DNA of 64,000 nt from Mucilaginibacter sp. (GCA_030445275.1 JAUCSE010000091.1:1-64000), one strand, 5' to 3'. Positions 1 through 9,054 are shown, numbered from the stretch's first letter. The notes: generated by a model not told the origin, from the sequence alone. Made by a program: numbers and translations.

Positions 1-228
1 TCACACATGGCTAATAAAAAAGTTAAAACATTATTGCACCTGTCGGCCATTGTTGCCATACAATACAACCAGGATCTAAAGCTTTTTTATGAACGTAAAG
101 TATTGCAAGAGAAAAAGAACAAAATGACTGTCTTCAATGCCGTCAGAAACAAACTCATCCTACGAATATTCGCCTGCGTTAATCAAAATAGACCCTATGA
201 AAAAAATTATCAGAAAGTAGTTGCTTAA
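1..228 (+). CDS. IS110-family transposase, C-terminal part
   Basis: The reading frame is open from the first base of the window, so this is the 3' end of a gene that begins outside. The visible 75 residues resemble the end of IS110/IS116/IS902 transposases: a stretch on transposase-bound DNA handling (LHLSAIVAIQYNQDLK), then YYERK-like and NKMTVFNAVRNKLILRIFA segments, which is the typical closing portion of the transposase_20 domain. The family uses a DEDD-type catalytic core that lies upstream and cannot be seen here. The stop at 226-228 is followed by non-coding repeat sequence. Whether the full copy is intact is unknown. Identification rests on remembered family sequence. Confidence 0.72.
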   Translation, partial: SHMANKKVKTLLHLSAIVAIQYNQDLKLFYERKVLQEKKNKMTVFNAVRNKLILRIFACVNQNRPYEKNYQKVVA

Positions 229-435
229 ATCATAGAAATCGAACGAGGAACGAGGAGAAACTATCTCTTGAGCGATAGCGAAAAATCTTATACAAATTTC
301 ATATCAGCTATTCATGAAGTATAAGATTTCTCTTTCGCACCACGCTCATAGCCAGCCCGGCTCTATCGAAATGACAAGGTGCCCTTTGTTGGTGTTGTCA
401 CCAACAAACACCAGGAATGACAAAATATCACTATT
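229..435. repeat. Intergenic hairpin repeat, degenerate TGTCAT/ATGACA-type element
   Basis: This gap holds no convincing gene. It contains an inverted repeat, AAATCTTATAC at 283-293 facing GTATAAGATTT at 319-329, flanked by GAACGAGGA and TCGAAATGACA sequence. The same arrangement recurs at 53856-53974, so it is probably an older, diverged copy of the dispersed hairpin family. Confidence 0.55.
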
Positions 436-1473
436 ATGAAAAAAACAATAACCACATTTTGCCTTTTCTTAATAACCGTTACCTGCTTTGCTCAGCAAAA
501 GGCCGCGACATTTACCAACCCGCTGCTACCATCAGGGGCTGATCCATGGATTATTTACAAAAATGGCTATTACTATTATACCAACTCAACAGGGAGCAAT
601 CTGGTGATATGGAAAACCAAACGGTTAACCGACCTTAATAAAGCAGAGAAAAAAATCATCTGGATGCCGCCCTCAGGAACATCACATTCCAAGGAACTAT
701 GGGCACCAGAATTGCATTTTTTAAAGGGTAAATGGTACATGTATTTTGCTGCTGATGATGGCAATAACAACAATCACCGCTTATACGTACTGGAAAACCC
801 ATCAGCCGATCCCATGCTGGGCGAATGGACATTTAAAGGGCAAATTGGGGATAGCACCAACAAATGGGCTATTGATGTTTCTGTTTTTGAAAACAAGGGG
901 CAGCTATACCTGATATGGGCTGGTTGGGAAGGTGATGTGAATGAACAGCAAAACATATACATCGCTAAAATGAAAGACCCGCTCACCGTAAGCAGCGAAC
1001 GGGTTAAAATATCAGGTCCGGAATACCAATGGGAAAAACATGGTGACCTGGGTGCTGACAATAACCCAGCCCATGTAAATGTTAACGAAGGGCCGGAAAT
1101 ATTAAAGCATAACAACCAGTTATTTCTGATTTATTCCGCAAGCGGTTGCTGGACTGATTACTATGCCCTGGGTATGCTCAGCACAACAACTAACAGCAAT
1201 TTACTAGACCCGGCATCGTGGAAAAAATCGGCAGAGCCGGTATTTAAACAATCGCCGCAGAATGAGGTTTATGCGCCGGGACATAATTCGTTCTTTAAAT
1301 CGCCAAATGGTAAAGAAGATTGGATATTGTATCATGCCAATTCAAAACCGGGCGAGGGTTGCGGCCATGGCCGCTCGCCACGAGCTCAAAAGTTCACCTG
1401 GAATAAAGATGGATCTCCGAACTTTGGGGTGCCTTTAAAAGCGGGGATAGAGTTGGCTGTTCCGGCTGAGTAA
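436..1473 (+). CDS. Secreted glycoside hydrolase family 43 (arabinosidase/xylosidase-like)
   Basis: Residues 1-19 form a signal peptide ending TCFAQQ, so the enzyme is exported. The rest is a five-bladed propeller typical of GH43. The three acidic residues expected for an inverting GH43 enzyme are visible: Asp36 in SGADPW (general base), Asp147 in AIDVSV (pKa modulator) and Glu218 in NEGPE (general acid). WAPELH at 89-94 is also characteristic. At 345 residues it is a single-domain enzyme with no carbohydrate-binding module. GH43 members cut alpha-L-arabinofuranosyl or beta-xylosyl links in plant polysaccharides; the exact substrate cannot be read. It is a lone gene, with no SusCD pair beside it. 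Confidence 0.9.
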   Translation: MKKTITTFCLFLITVTCFAQQKAATFTNPLLPSGADPWIIYKNGYYYYTNSTGSNLVIWKTKRLTDLNKAEKKIIWMPPSGTSHSKELWAPELHFLKGKWYMYFAADDGNNNNHRLYVLENPSADPMLGEWTFKGQIGDSTNKWAIDVSVFENKGQLYLIWAGWEGDVNEQQNIYIAKMKDPLTVSSERVKISGPEYQWEKHGDLGADNNPAHVNVNEGPEILKHNNQLFLIYSASGCWTDYYALGMLSTTTNSNLLDPASWKKSAEPVFKQSPQNEVYAPGHNSFFKSPNGKEDWILYHANSKPGEGCGHGRSPRAQKFTWNKDGSPNFGVPLKAGIELAVPAE

Positions 1474-1494
1474 AATATTGAATATTAAAAAACG

Positions 1495-1522
1495 CGTCAT
1501 TGCGAGGTACGAAGCAATGACG
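1495..1522. terminator. Short hairpin between convergent genes
   Basis: CGTCATTGC at 1495-1503 pairs with GCAATGACG at 1514-1522 around a 10-base loop, followed by GTATTTGTT. It lies between the GH43 gene and the oppositely oriented gene ending at 1560, so it may end transcription from both sides. It is also related to the TGTCAT/ATGACA hairpin repeats found elsewhere in the window. Confidence 0.45.
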
Positions 1523-1559
1523 TATTTGTTATAAGCCGTTTAACATATTAAGTTAAACC

Positions 1560-2576
1560 TTACTGATATTGTATATAAATGGGGCTTGGTTTTAAATCCA
1601 GCACCTCTTTAGGTGTAAGCATGCGGTGAGGCACGTTTTTAATATCGTTTTTATAGAACAATTTAAACCCTGTAAACTGTACAGGCTCCTGAGCAATAAA
1701 GTATTTATAAGTGCCTTTTTTAAGATCAGGGCCGCCCCAACCATCCATATCCATTACCACCTGCACTTCATTACGCAACTTGATATCTTTGTAATTGGTT
1801 ACCATACGCTTGGTAAAGCGGTGTATTACAAAAACCTTTGGAGGCAGGTTATATTTTTTAACCAGACCACTCAAATATTCGGTTACATAGTTAATATCGT
1901 CTGCATCAAAAGTTCCTATGCGTTTGCCGGGAACACTCCCCTCCTTCATGGAAAATTCAGGGTCGATGCCAAAATGTACATTAGGCATGCGCAGGTATTT
2001 CTCCAGCAAGGGCAACTCCGTTTTTACATTACTGTAACCCACCTGTATATCCAGGAAAACCAGGGCATCAATCTTTTTGGCCATGGCCAACACTTTATCT
2101 ATCTGGGCAGACGGCATTCGCAAGCTATGTAAACCATTACGGCCCGCGTCGGCTTGTGCGGTTATACATATATAATGCAAGGCAGGTATTACTGGAGTGT
2201 TAGGGTCAGCAGCTTCCCAATTCTTTACTTCAGTCTTCAATTTGGCCATCATCACATCAGGCGCGTACTCACCCAATATACCCATATTTTTAGAGTACAT
2301 ATTGCCATAATAAGCCACAACACGGTTGAATGGCAAAATAGCGCCCGGTAATGGATAAGGGGCATTTTTTACCGGCCATTTGCCTGTTTTATCGCCATTG
2401 GCCAGGCGTTTCATTAATGAATCATACTGCAGGGTATCCAATGTGGGAGTACTTTTGAGCGTGGTATCTTTAGCCATCAGCCCAAAACCACCATGGGCAT
2501 AAACTTTATGAAATGAACCTATTAAAAAAACAGTCGTAACTGCTGATAATGCCAGTACCTTAATAATTTTCCTCAT
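1560..2576 (-). CDS. Secreted conserved protein of unknown function, possibly TIM-barrel
   Basis: I do not recognise a named family. Residues 1-27 form a signal peptide (hydrophobic stretch ending KVYAHG), so the protein is exported. The body alternates beta-strand and helix segments such as VVAYYGN, ALVFLDIQVGYS, VHFGIDPEFSM and KVFVIHRF, each ending in charged or aromatic residues. That pattern suggests a TIM-barrel, perhaps a glycosidase-like fold, and DPEF could hold an active-site acid, but this is inference. It starts 26 bp after the stop of the hscA-like gene on the same strand, so the two may be co-transcribed although their compartments differ. Confidence 0.6.
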   Translation of the reverse strand: MRKIIKVLALSAVTTVFLIGSFHKVYAHGGFGLMAKDTTLKSTPTLDTLQYDSLMKRLANGDKTGKWPVKNAPYPLPGAILPFNRVVAYYGNMYSKNMGILGEYAPDVMMAKLKTEVKNWEAADPNTPVIPALHYICITAQADAGRNGLHSLRMPSAQIDKVLAMAKKIDALVFLDIQVGYSNVKTELPLLEKYLRMPNVHFGIDPEFSMKEGSVPGKRIGTFDADDINYVTEYLSGLVKKYNLPPKVFVIHRFTKRMVTNYKDIKLRNEVQVVMDMDGWGGPDLKKGTYKYFIAQEPVQFTGFKLFYKNDIKNVPHRMLTPKEVLDLKPSPIYIQYQ

Positions 2577-2602
2577 TGATAAAGTTTAGTGCTCTGTGTA
2601 TG

Positions 2603-4459
2603 TTATTCAATACTCTTACCACGCATAGCAGTGCTAATTGCCTGATCCATCAAACGCTCAGCAAAGGGGCGGGTAAGTTCATTTATCTCGTCAATACGTT
2701 TCAATATCAGGTCCTTATCACCTGTGCTTATGGCAGCTTTTAATGCTGCTATATGCTCATTGGTTTTTCCGGTTTCTTCCGTTGTAACGTAACTGCCATT
2801 CTTTTGCAAAAAGCGTTCCACAGTGTACACCATTTGCTCACCTTCGGTACGGGCTTCTATCAGCATACGTTGATTTACATCGTCTTTAGCGTGGGTGATA
2901 CTGTCCATGAGCATTTGTTCTACCTGCTCATCGGTAATACCGTAAGTTGGTTTTACTTCTACCTCCTGCTTAACACCCGAACGCAGTTCAATAGCCTGAA
3001 TTGTCAATATACCATCGGCATTCAGCAAAAAGTTAATATCTACCTTAGGGAATCCGGCTGGCATTGATGGTATGCCTTTGAGGTTAAATTCAGCCAATTT
3101 GCGGTTCTCCTTAATCAGATCGCGTTCACCCTGGTAAACGGCAATTTTCATATTTACCTGTCCGTCAATTGAAGTGGTATACTGTCTGCCACCTTTGGTA
3201 GGTACTTTAGAGTTCCGGGGGATGATCACGTCCATTAAGCCACCCATAGTTTCAATTCCCAGGGATAGCGGTGTAACATCCAGCAGTAAAATATCTTTAC
3301 GATTACCGGCCAAAATATCAGCCTGTATAGCAGCGCCCAAAGCAACCACCTCGTCAGGGTTCAGATCATCATGTACCGGGCGACCAAAAAACTCAGCTAC
3401 CATTTTTTTAACCAGCGCTGTACGAGTTGATCCGCCTACCATCACTACCTCATCAATCTGATCAATGGTTAATTTGGCATCCTTCAGCGCATTTTGGCAG
3501 CAGGTAATGGTTTGCTGCACTTTGGGTAATATCAGTTCCTCAAAAGCGGTACGGTCAAGCGTACACCAGATATCACCTATCTTTTCATTGAACAGGCTTT
3601 GGTGTGCAAATGATTTTTTTGCTTCTTCAGCTTTCAGGCGAAGTTGCTGGGCCAGTTCATTGTTGGCTATAACTTCGGCCTTGTTCAGGTTATTTTTTTC
3701 TATCCAGTAGTCAACTATAATACGGTCAAAATCGTCGCCGCCTAAAAAGGTATCGCCGTTGGTTGCCAGTACTTCAAAAATGCCGTTCTGTATTTGCAGT
3801 ATGGACATGTCGAAAGTACCACCACCCAGGTCATATACAGCTATCGTTTTAGTTTCTTCAGGGTTCAGACCAATGCCATAAGCTAAACTTGCAGCGGTTG
3901 GTTCGTTCACAATACGTAAAACATCCAAGCCGGCCAGTTTACCGGCATCGCGGGTAGCTTGACGCTGCGAATCGTTAAAGTAGGCAGGCACCGTAATAAC
4001 CGCGCGGTTTACCGGGGTTTTAATGGCATGCTCAGCACGCGCTTTCAGTTCTTTTAATATCAGGGCCGATAGTTCTATCGGTGTATAAAATTTATCGCCA
4101 ACCTTAATCTTTACCAGGCTTTCGGTATCATCATCAATAACCTTGTACGAGAAAAAATCTTTATAATTTTCAATATCGTGGTAGCTGCGGCCGAGCAAAC
4201 GCTTAACCGAGAAAACGGTATTCTGCGGATCGGTAATTAAAAAGTCTTTGGCCTCATTACCCACCAAAACATCGCCGGCCGGGCCAAAATGCACTACCGA
4301 GGGCACTAAAACACCTTTGCCGGTATCATTGATAACTTGTGGGCTATTATCCGGATTAATAAAAGCTACCAGCGAGTTGGTAGTACCCAGATCGATACCT
4401 ACAATTATATCTTCTTTTTGTAAAGAGCCTGTTGCCAGGTTGATTGAAACTTTAGCCAT
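2603..4459 (-). CDS. hscA: Hsp70-family chaperone, HscA type
   Basis: This 618-residue protein is an Hsp70. The ATPase domain shows GIDLGTTNS at about 21-29, YDLGGGTFD (phosphate 2) and VVMVGGSTR (adenosine site); the substrate domain begins after LLLDVTPLSLGIETMGG. Length, the extended N-terminus before the first phosphate motif and a short C-terminus without a DnaK-type acidic tail fit HscA, the specialised Hsp70 that helps move Fe-S clusters off a scaffold. No iscU, hscB, fdx or iscS lies next to it, so the assignment rests on sequence alone; a general DnaK paralogue is the alternative. The start ATG at 4459 is followed by a normal Hsp70 N-terminus. Confidence 0.82.
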   Translation of the reverse strand: MAKVSINLATGSLQKEDIIVGIDLGTTNSLVAFINPDNSPQVINDTGKGVLVPSVVHFGPAGDVLVGNEAKDFLITDPQNTVFSVKRLLGRSYHDIENYKDFFSYKVIDDDTESLVKIKVGDKFYTPIELSALILKELKARAEHAIKTPVNRAVITVPAYFNDSQRQATRDAGKLAGLDVLRIVNEPTAASLAYGIGLNPEETKTIAVYDLGGGTFDMSILQIQNGIFEVLATNGDTFLGGDDFDRIIVDYWIEKNNLNKAEVIANNELAQQLRLKAEEAKKSFAHQSLFNEKIGDIWCTLDRTAFEELILPKVQQTITCCQNALKDAKLTIDQIDEVVMVGGSTRTALVKKMVAEFFGRPVHDDLNPDEVVALGAAIQADILAGNRKDILLLDVTPLSLGIETMGGLMDVIIPRNSKVPTKGGRQYTTSIDGQVNMKIAVYQGERDLIKENRKLAEFNLKGIPSMPAGFPKVDINFLLNADGILTIQAIELRSGVKQEVEVKPTYGITDEQVEQMLMDSITHAKDDVNQRMLIEARTEGEQMVYTVERFLQKNGSYVTTEETGKTNEHIAALKAAISTGDKDLILKRIDEINELTRPFAERLMDQAISTAMRGKSIE

Positions 4460-4592
4460 GGTATAAACTTAACAAGCCGCAAATGTACTTAGTTTTGACC
4501 GATGGTGTGTCTTTTCAATCTCTAATTATATTTTTTGTATGGTCCCCGGGGGTATGAGATTAAGGGATTGGCAGGATTTTCCAAAAAAAGAT

Positions 4593-4674
4593 TGTCATGC
4601 TGAACGGAGTGAAGCATCTATTCTACAACATATATTATCGCACAAATAGATCCTTCACTCCGTTCAGGATGACA
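4593..4674. repeat. Long hairpin repeat (TGTCAT/ATGACA ends)
   Basis: Two roughly 30-base arms, 4593-4622 and 4645-4674, are near-perfect inverted copies with a 22-base loop. The outer ends read TGTCAT and ATGACA. It lies between the UMF1-type transporter and hscA-like genes (4460-4703), where no ORF is convincing. It could fold in RNA and end or stabilise a transcript; it belongs to the hairpin family seen at 46259, 46501 and 53856. Confidence 0.75.
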
Positions 4675-4703
4675 GAATAAGAAGATAAATCTAGTTCAGA
4701 CAA

Positions 4704-6023
4704 TCACACCGCCACTGACTCTGCAGATTTAACCCTTCCTTCTGCCACAATTAACGATAACAACAGTATCAGGCCAATAGCAAAAAAGCAATCCAGCATC
4801 AACGCCGAATCGCGCATTTCATGGGTTATGGATTCTACAAAACCAAAGGAAAAAAGGCCTACTACGATGGATAGTTTTTCGGTAACGTCATAGAAACTAA
4901 AATAGGAGGCAGTATCCGGAATATTTTGTGGGATATATTTGGAATAAGTTGACCTCGATAGCGATTGAACGCCCCCCATAACCAGCCCCACTATAACAGC
5001 GGCGGCATAAAACTGGTGCGCATTAGCTACAAAGTAAACACTTCCGCATATAAAGCACCAAATAACAACTATGCCTGCCAAAGTTTTGGCATTGCCATAT
5101 TTGGCGGACAGTTTTGCTGTTATAGCTGCGCCGATGATGGCCACTATTTGTATAAGCAGGATAATAACAATCAGATCCTCCTCAGGCATTTTTAACTCTT
5201 TGGCTCCAAAATTAGCAGCAACCAGCAAAATGGTTTGCACCCCTACTGAGTAAAAGAAAAAGGCTGGTAAAAACCTTTTTAACAAAGGCAGTTCTTTCAC
5301 CTTTCTCCAAACCTTGGCAAGTTCCTTAAATCCACCGGTTAAAACATTATATCGATGCGAATCTGCATTGGGCTGCCCTTTGGGCAGCAGGTAAAACGCG
5401 ATGAACGAGAAACCTATCCACCAGATACCCACTATCAGAAATGATAAACGTGCCGCAACATCATCAGTAATGCCAAACGTTTTAGGTGATAGTACAAACA
5501 CAAAACAAAGCACCTGTACTACAATACTACCTGCAAAACCATAAATAAAACCCTTGGCGCTTACCGCGTCCTGCTGATCAAGCGTGGCTATTTGCGGCAG
5601 ATAGGAGTTATAGAATACAAAACCACCGCAATAACCTATAGATGCCAGTCCATAACAGATCATACTGAATGTAAACGTATTCATGGTAAAAAAGAACATA
5701 CCGGCGCAGGCCAGGCTCCCCATCCAGGTGAACAACTGCATGTACAGCTTTTTATGCCCCTTATAATCGGCTATAGAAGTTAATATAGGCAACAGAACCA
5801 CGATAATAAGATACGACAATCCTAATACGTAGGTAGAAAGTACCGTATTGATGTACCGGTGACCAAAAAAGGTTACCATATCGCCATTTTGCTTATTGGC
5901 GGTAATAGCCACATAATAAGCGGGGAATATGGTAGACAGAATAACCATATTATAGGCCTGATTGGCCCAATCAAACATGGCCCAGGCCCAAATGGTTTTC
6001 TTATTGTTTTTAACTGTTTCCAT
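4704..6023 (-). CDS. MFS transporter, UMF1/Atg22-like family
   Basis: This is a 439-residue membrane protein with about 12 hydrophobic segments. The N-terminus (TIWAWAMFDWANQAYNMVI) is the hallmark of the UMF1 branch of the major facilitator superfamily, related to yeast vacuolar effluxer Atg22, as is the central RSTYSKYIPQNIP segment. The substrate of bacterial UMF1 proteins is poorly known; yeast Atg22 exports amino acids from the vacuole. It sits alone downstream of an SDR gene on the same strand, separated by a 91-bp hairpin-containing spacer, so it is probably a separate unit. Confidence 0.85.
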   Translation of the reverse strand: METVKNNKKTIWAWAMFDWANQAYNMVILSTIFPAYYVAITANKQNGDMVTFFGHRYINTVLSTYVLGLSYLIIVVLLPILTSIADYKGHKKLYMQLFTWMGSLACAGMFFFTMNTFTFSMICYGLASIGYCGGFVFYNSYLPQIATLDQQDAVSAKGFIYGFAGSIVVQVLCFVFVLSPKTFGITDDVAARLSFLIVGIWWIGFSFIAFYLLPKGQPNADSHRYNVLTGGFKELAKVWRKVKELPLLKRFLPAFFFYSVGVQTILLVAANFGAKELKMPEEDLIVIILLIQIVAIIGAAITAKLSAKYGNAKTLAGIVVIWCFICGSVYFVANAHQFYAAAVIVGLVMGGVQSLSRSTYSKYIPQNIPDTASYFSFYDVTEKLSIVVGLFSFGFVESITHEMRDSALMLDCFFAIGLILLLSLIVAEGRVKSAESVAV

Positions 6024-6030
6024 TGTAAAG

Positions 6031-6112
6031 TTGATTGGTTGATTATGTGAGTAGTTGATTGGTTAAGGCAGGTTTTAAACTAATCAACCCAATCAACCAC
6101 TAACTCAATCAA
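6031..6112. repeat. Inverted repeat with TTGATTGGTT/AATCAACC arms
   Basis: Bases 6031-6065 (repeating TTGATTGGTT units) are matched by the inverted segment 6081-6112 (AATCAACC units). The hairpin lies directly after the SDR stop and just before the UMF1-type gene. It would form a long RNA stem and probably separates the two transcripts. Its repeated unit also allows slippage. Confidence 0.6.
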
Positions 6113-6114
6113 CC

Positions 6115-6927
6115 CTATTTTATACCGTAATGATCATTCATCAATTTTACAAATATAGAGCCCGGCAATATGGCTTTAAGCGTAGGTACAATGGTTTGAC
6201 CAAGCGCACCCACTAAATAATTGTGTGCCGGTTTTGATTTAGCTACTATTTTACAAACCTGTGCTGCCACTTTTCCCGGATCGCCGCCAATGCTTTCGTC
6301 CTTTTCCATGCTGGCAACGGCTGCTTCAAATTCCTTCTTCAGTTGTTCATTTGGCAAAGTGAAGGGTATTTTTTCACGACTGCCGGTAAAATCAGTCTTA
6401 AAATCGCCGGGGTTAATTACAGATACTTTAATACCTGTATTTTGCAGTTCCATACGCAGGCTTTGTGAATAACCCTCAATAGCAAATTTAGAGGCGCTGT
6501 ATAAACCCTGGTATGGCAAACCAAACAAACCAGCCAATGAACCTATATTAATCACCAAACCTTGTTTCTTTTCAATCATGCCCGGCAAAACCGCGCTGTT
6601 TACCCGTACTACGCCAAAAAAGTTCACTTCAAACTGTTTTTTGGCATCATCAACCGGTACGGCGTATAATGGGGCAGCAATACCGTTACCTGCATTGTTC
6701 ACCACTACATCAATGCGTCCTTCGGCTTTAATAATTTTATCTATCCCGGCATTTACCGATGCATCATCAGTAACATCCATTTGCAATGGAGTAAATGACA
6801 CATCTTTTTTAATACGTTTTATATCACGGCTGGTACCGTATACTGTATGTCCCTGAGCCGAAAGTGCATTGGCCGTGGCTAAGCCTAAACCAGATGAAGC
6901 TCCGGTTACAAGTATTACTTTTTTCAT
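6115..6927 (-). CDS. Short-chain dehydrogenase/reductase (classical SDR)
   Basis: A 270-residue classical SDR. The Rossmann nucleotide motif TGASSGLG is at about 8-15, NNAG lies near residue 88 and the catalytic YSASK follows SLAGLFGLPYQGL. The length and a C-terminal hydrophobic extension (VPTLKAILPGSIFVKLM) resemble cytosolic oxidoreductases of the retinol/17-beta type annotated in many Bacteroidota; the substrate cannot be inferred. It is transcribed divergently from the GntR regulator at 7111, sharing a 183-bp AT-rich spacer, so that regulator could also act on it, though no copy of the operator-like repeat lies close to this start. Confidence 0.85.
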   Translation of the reverse strand: MKKVILVTGASSGLGLATANALSAQGHTVYGTSRDIKRIKKDVSFTPLQMDVTDDASVNAGIDKIIKAEGRIDVVVNNAGNGIAAPLYAVPVDDAKKQFEVNFFGVVRVNSAVLPGMIEKKQGLVINIGSLAGLFGLPYQGLYSASKFAIEGYSQSLRMELQNTGIKVSVINPGDFKTDFTGSREKIPFTLPNEQLKKEFEAAVASMEKDESIGGDPGKVAAQVCKIVAKSKPAHNYLVGALGQTIVPTLKAILPGSIFVKLMNDHYGIK

Positions 6928-7098
6928 TTTTTAATTAAAATCGAATGCTTAAATGTGATTGATTATTCGAAGCGTGAAATTATGATTTTATCAGGCTATA
7001 AATTTATAAATATTGCGCTTTAAAGAAAGTTAATTTATAAAGAACGATTTGTTATTTTAAAAAAAGGTTTTTTGTTCAAAATATATCTTCTACTTTAG

Positions 7099-7114
7099 TC
7101 ATCAGATGATATGA
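7099..7114 (+). promoter_or_regulatory. Operator-like site overlapping the gntR start
   Basis: The 16-mer TCATCAGATGATATGA contains a perfect inverted repeat TCATC-A-GATGA (7099-7109) and overlaps the ATG at 7111. The identical 16-mer recurs at the start of the next gene (7785-7800). FadR-type GntR proteins bind short palindromes close to their own start, so this is a likely autoregulatory site. A weak TACTTTAG promoter-like box lies at 7091-7098, implying a very short leader. Confidence 0.6.
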
Positions 7115-7770
7115 TGATAGCACAGATCAATAGAAAATCACTTGCCGAAGAAGTTGCCGATCAGTTGAGAGCAGCCATTGCTGCCGGCACCTACAAAGTA
7201 GGTGAGCAATTACCCACCGAGCCCGAATTGATGAAACAGTTTGGTGTTGGGCGGTCATCCGTGCGCGAGGCCATCCGCATCCTAGCTAATTCGGCGCTGT
7301 TACGTGTACAACAGGGGGTTGGTACTTTTATTGAAGCACATGCAGGCATCACCGAACCATTTCATCAACGTTTAAAACGCGCCGAAACCCATGATCTGGA
7401 CGAAGTGCGTCAATTATTGGAAATGAAGATTGCGGAAAAGGCAGCCGCTAATCATACCGCAGCAGATATTAAAAAGATCAAGGCAGCCCTCGATAAACGA
7501 AACGCCCTGGCAAAAACCGGCCCGCTGGAAGATTGCATTCAGGCTGATATTGATTTCCATATGAGTATAGCCGTAGCCGCGGGCAACCCTATACTTGCCG
7601 ATCTATACCAGTCATTTTCTATGCAGCTTAAAAGCTGGTTTTTAAAAATATATCCCAGCCTGGATATATTCAGGGAAACAGATTATTTGCATGCGGAGCT
7701 TTACGAAAGCATTAAGGCCCGCGATGGTCAAAAGGCCTGGAATTGTATTACAGAAATTATAAAAAGATAA
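7111..7770 (+). CDS. GntR-family transcriptional regulator, FadR/FCD type
   Basis: Residues 1-75 are a GntR winged helix: SLAEEVADQLRAAIAAGTYKVGEQLPTEPELMKQFGVGRSSVREAIRIL is the classic signature. The C-terminal all-helical FCD domain (about 90-215) has the LLEMKIAEKAA and DFHMSIAVAAGNP segments that carry the metal/ligand-binding Asp and His residues. The protein would bind DNA as a dimer and release it on a small organic acid or sugar acid ligand. It is followed after 26 bp by an Fsr-type exporter whose start carries the same operator-like 16-mer, so the pair is probably co-regulated. ATG at 7114 is an equally possible start. Confidence 0.9.
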   Translation: MMIAQINRKSLAEEVADQLRAAIAAGTYKVGEQLPTEPELMKQFGVGRSSVREAIRILANSALLRVQQGVGTFIEAHAGITEPFHQRLKRAETHDLDEVRQLLEMKIAEKAAANHTAADIKKIKAALDKRNALAKTGPLEDCIQADIDFHMSIAVAAGNPILADLYQSFSMQLKSWFLKIYPSLDIFRETDYLHAELYESIKARDGQKAWNCITEIIKR

Positions 7771-7784
7771 TTTTTTACCTAAAT

Positions 7785-7800
7785 TCATCAGATGATATGA
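7785..7800 (+). promoter_or_regulatory. Second operator-like copy at the MFS start
   Basis: This is an exact second copy of TCATCAGATGATATGA, again ending in the gene's start codon (ATG 7797-7799). Two identical 16-mers placed at the two starts are unlikely by chance and suggest that the upstream GntR protein controls both genes. The regulatory reading is inference; the repeat itself is visible. Confidence 0.6.
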
Positions 7801-9035
7801 CGACTAATTCTTTATCCCAACCATTAGAACAAACCAAAACAATAGCCGAGAAAACGGTGTACTCTATCCTTTTCACCATCAGCTTGTCGCACTTGCTGAA
7901 TGATATGCTGCAATCTGTAATCCCCTCTATTTATCCGCTCATTAAAACCAATTATAACTTAAGTTTTAGTGATATTGGTTTGGTTACCTTAACCTATCAG
8001 CTTACAGCATCACTTTTGCAGCCTTTTGTGGGTATGTATACTGATAAGAAACCAAAGCCGTATTCATTATCAATAGGGATGGGCTTTACCTTAGTAGGTT
8101 TACTATGCCTGGCTAAGGCGCCCGGTTTTTACTGGATACTGTTATCTGTAGGCCTCATCGGTGTTGGCTCATCTATATTTCACCCGGAATCGTCAAGGGT
8201 GGCGCATATGGCTTCGGGCGGCAAACGCGGCATGGCGCAATCCCTTTTTCAATTGGGTGGCAATGCCGGCAGCGCCATAGGGCCATTATTGGCAGCCCTT
8301 ATTGTAGTTCCTTTTGGGCAAGGCAGCGTAATGTGGTTTTCGTTGGTTGCCTTACTGGCTATTATTATTTTGTATTATATAGGCAACTGGTATAAAGGGG
8401 CATCTACACCTAAAATAAAAACAGCCGCTACACAGCGTGCAGGTCACCCTACCTTATCCGCTAACCGGGTTGCCATTTCTTTGGGGATACTCATTGTGCT
8501 TATATTTTCAAAATACTTTTACCTGGCCAGCATGACCAGTTATTATACTTTTTTCCTGATGGGTAAATTTCACCTAAGCGTACAAAGCTCACAAATACAC
8601 TTGTTTATTTTTCTGGGCGCTGTTGCAGCTGGCACTATGGCCGGTGGCCCGCTGGGCGATCGCTTTGGTCGTAAATATATCATCTGGATATCCATATTAG
8701 GGGTTGCACCTTTTACCATGATGCTGCCATACGCCAGTTTATTCTGGACAACCATCCTTTCGGTTATCATCGGGCTTATTATCTCATCAGCATTCTCGGC
8801 CATACTGGTTTATGCACAGGAACTGGTACCCGGCAAAGTGGGTACCATAGCCGGCTTGTTTTTTGGGTTCGCCTTTGGTATGGGCGGTCTTGGTTCGGCC
8901 ATATTGGGTAAACTGGCTGATAATACCAGTATCAATTATGTTTTTCAGGTATGTGCTTATTTACCATTGATTGGTATCCTTACCGCGTTTTTACCCAATA
9001 TTGAGGCAAAAAAGAAAATGGTATTAAAGAGCTGA
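7797..9035 (+). CDS. MFS exporter, fosmidomycin-resistance (Fsr) type
   Basis: A 412-residue protein with 12 predicted membrane segments. The N-terminal SLSHLLNDMLQSVIPSIYPLIKTNYNLSF and LVTLTYQLTASLLQPFVG motifs match the Fsr branch of the major facilitator superfamily; GDRFGRK is the usual MFS loop motif in the second half. Fsr-type exporters remove fosmidomycin in E. coli, but natural substrates vary. I chose ATG 7797 over an upstream ATG at 7743 because the family N-terminus begins close to here and the upstream extension lies inside the gntR gene. It is probably governed by the FadR-type regulator directly upstream. Confidence 0.88.
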   Translation: MTTNSLSQPLEQTKTIAEKTVYSILFTISLSHLLNDMLQSVIPSIYPLIKTNYNLSFSDIGLVTLTYQLTASLLQPFVGMYTDKKPKPYSLSIGMGFTLVGLLCLAKAPGFYWILLSVGLIGVGSSIFHPESSRVAHMASGGKRGMAQSLFQLGGNAGSAIGPLLAALIVVPFGQGSVMWFSLVALLAIIILYYIGNWYKGASTPKIKTAATQRAGHPTLSANRVAISLGILIVLIFSKYFYLASMTSYYTFFLMGKFHLSVQSSQIHLFIFLGAVAAGTMAGGPLGDRFGRKYIIWISILGVAPFTMMLPYASLFWTTILSVIIGLIISSAFSAILVYAQELVPGKVGTIAGLFFGFAFGMGGLGSAILGKLADNTSINYVFQVCAYLPLIGILTAFLPNIEAKKKMVLKS

Positions 9036-9054
9036 TTATTTATACCAAAACAGC

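Noticed and set aside
7743..7796. Earlier ATG for the Fsr-type exporter
   Set aside because: It lies in the 3' end of gntR and adds a polar segment not found in the family.
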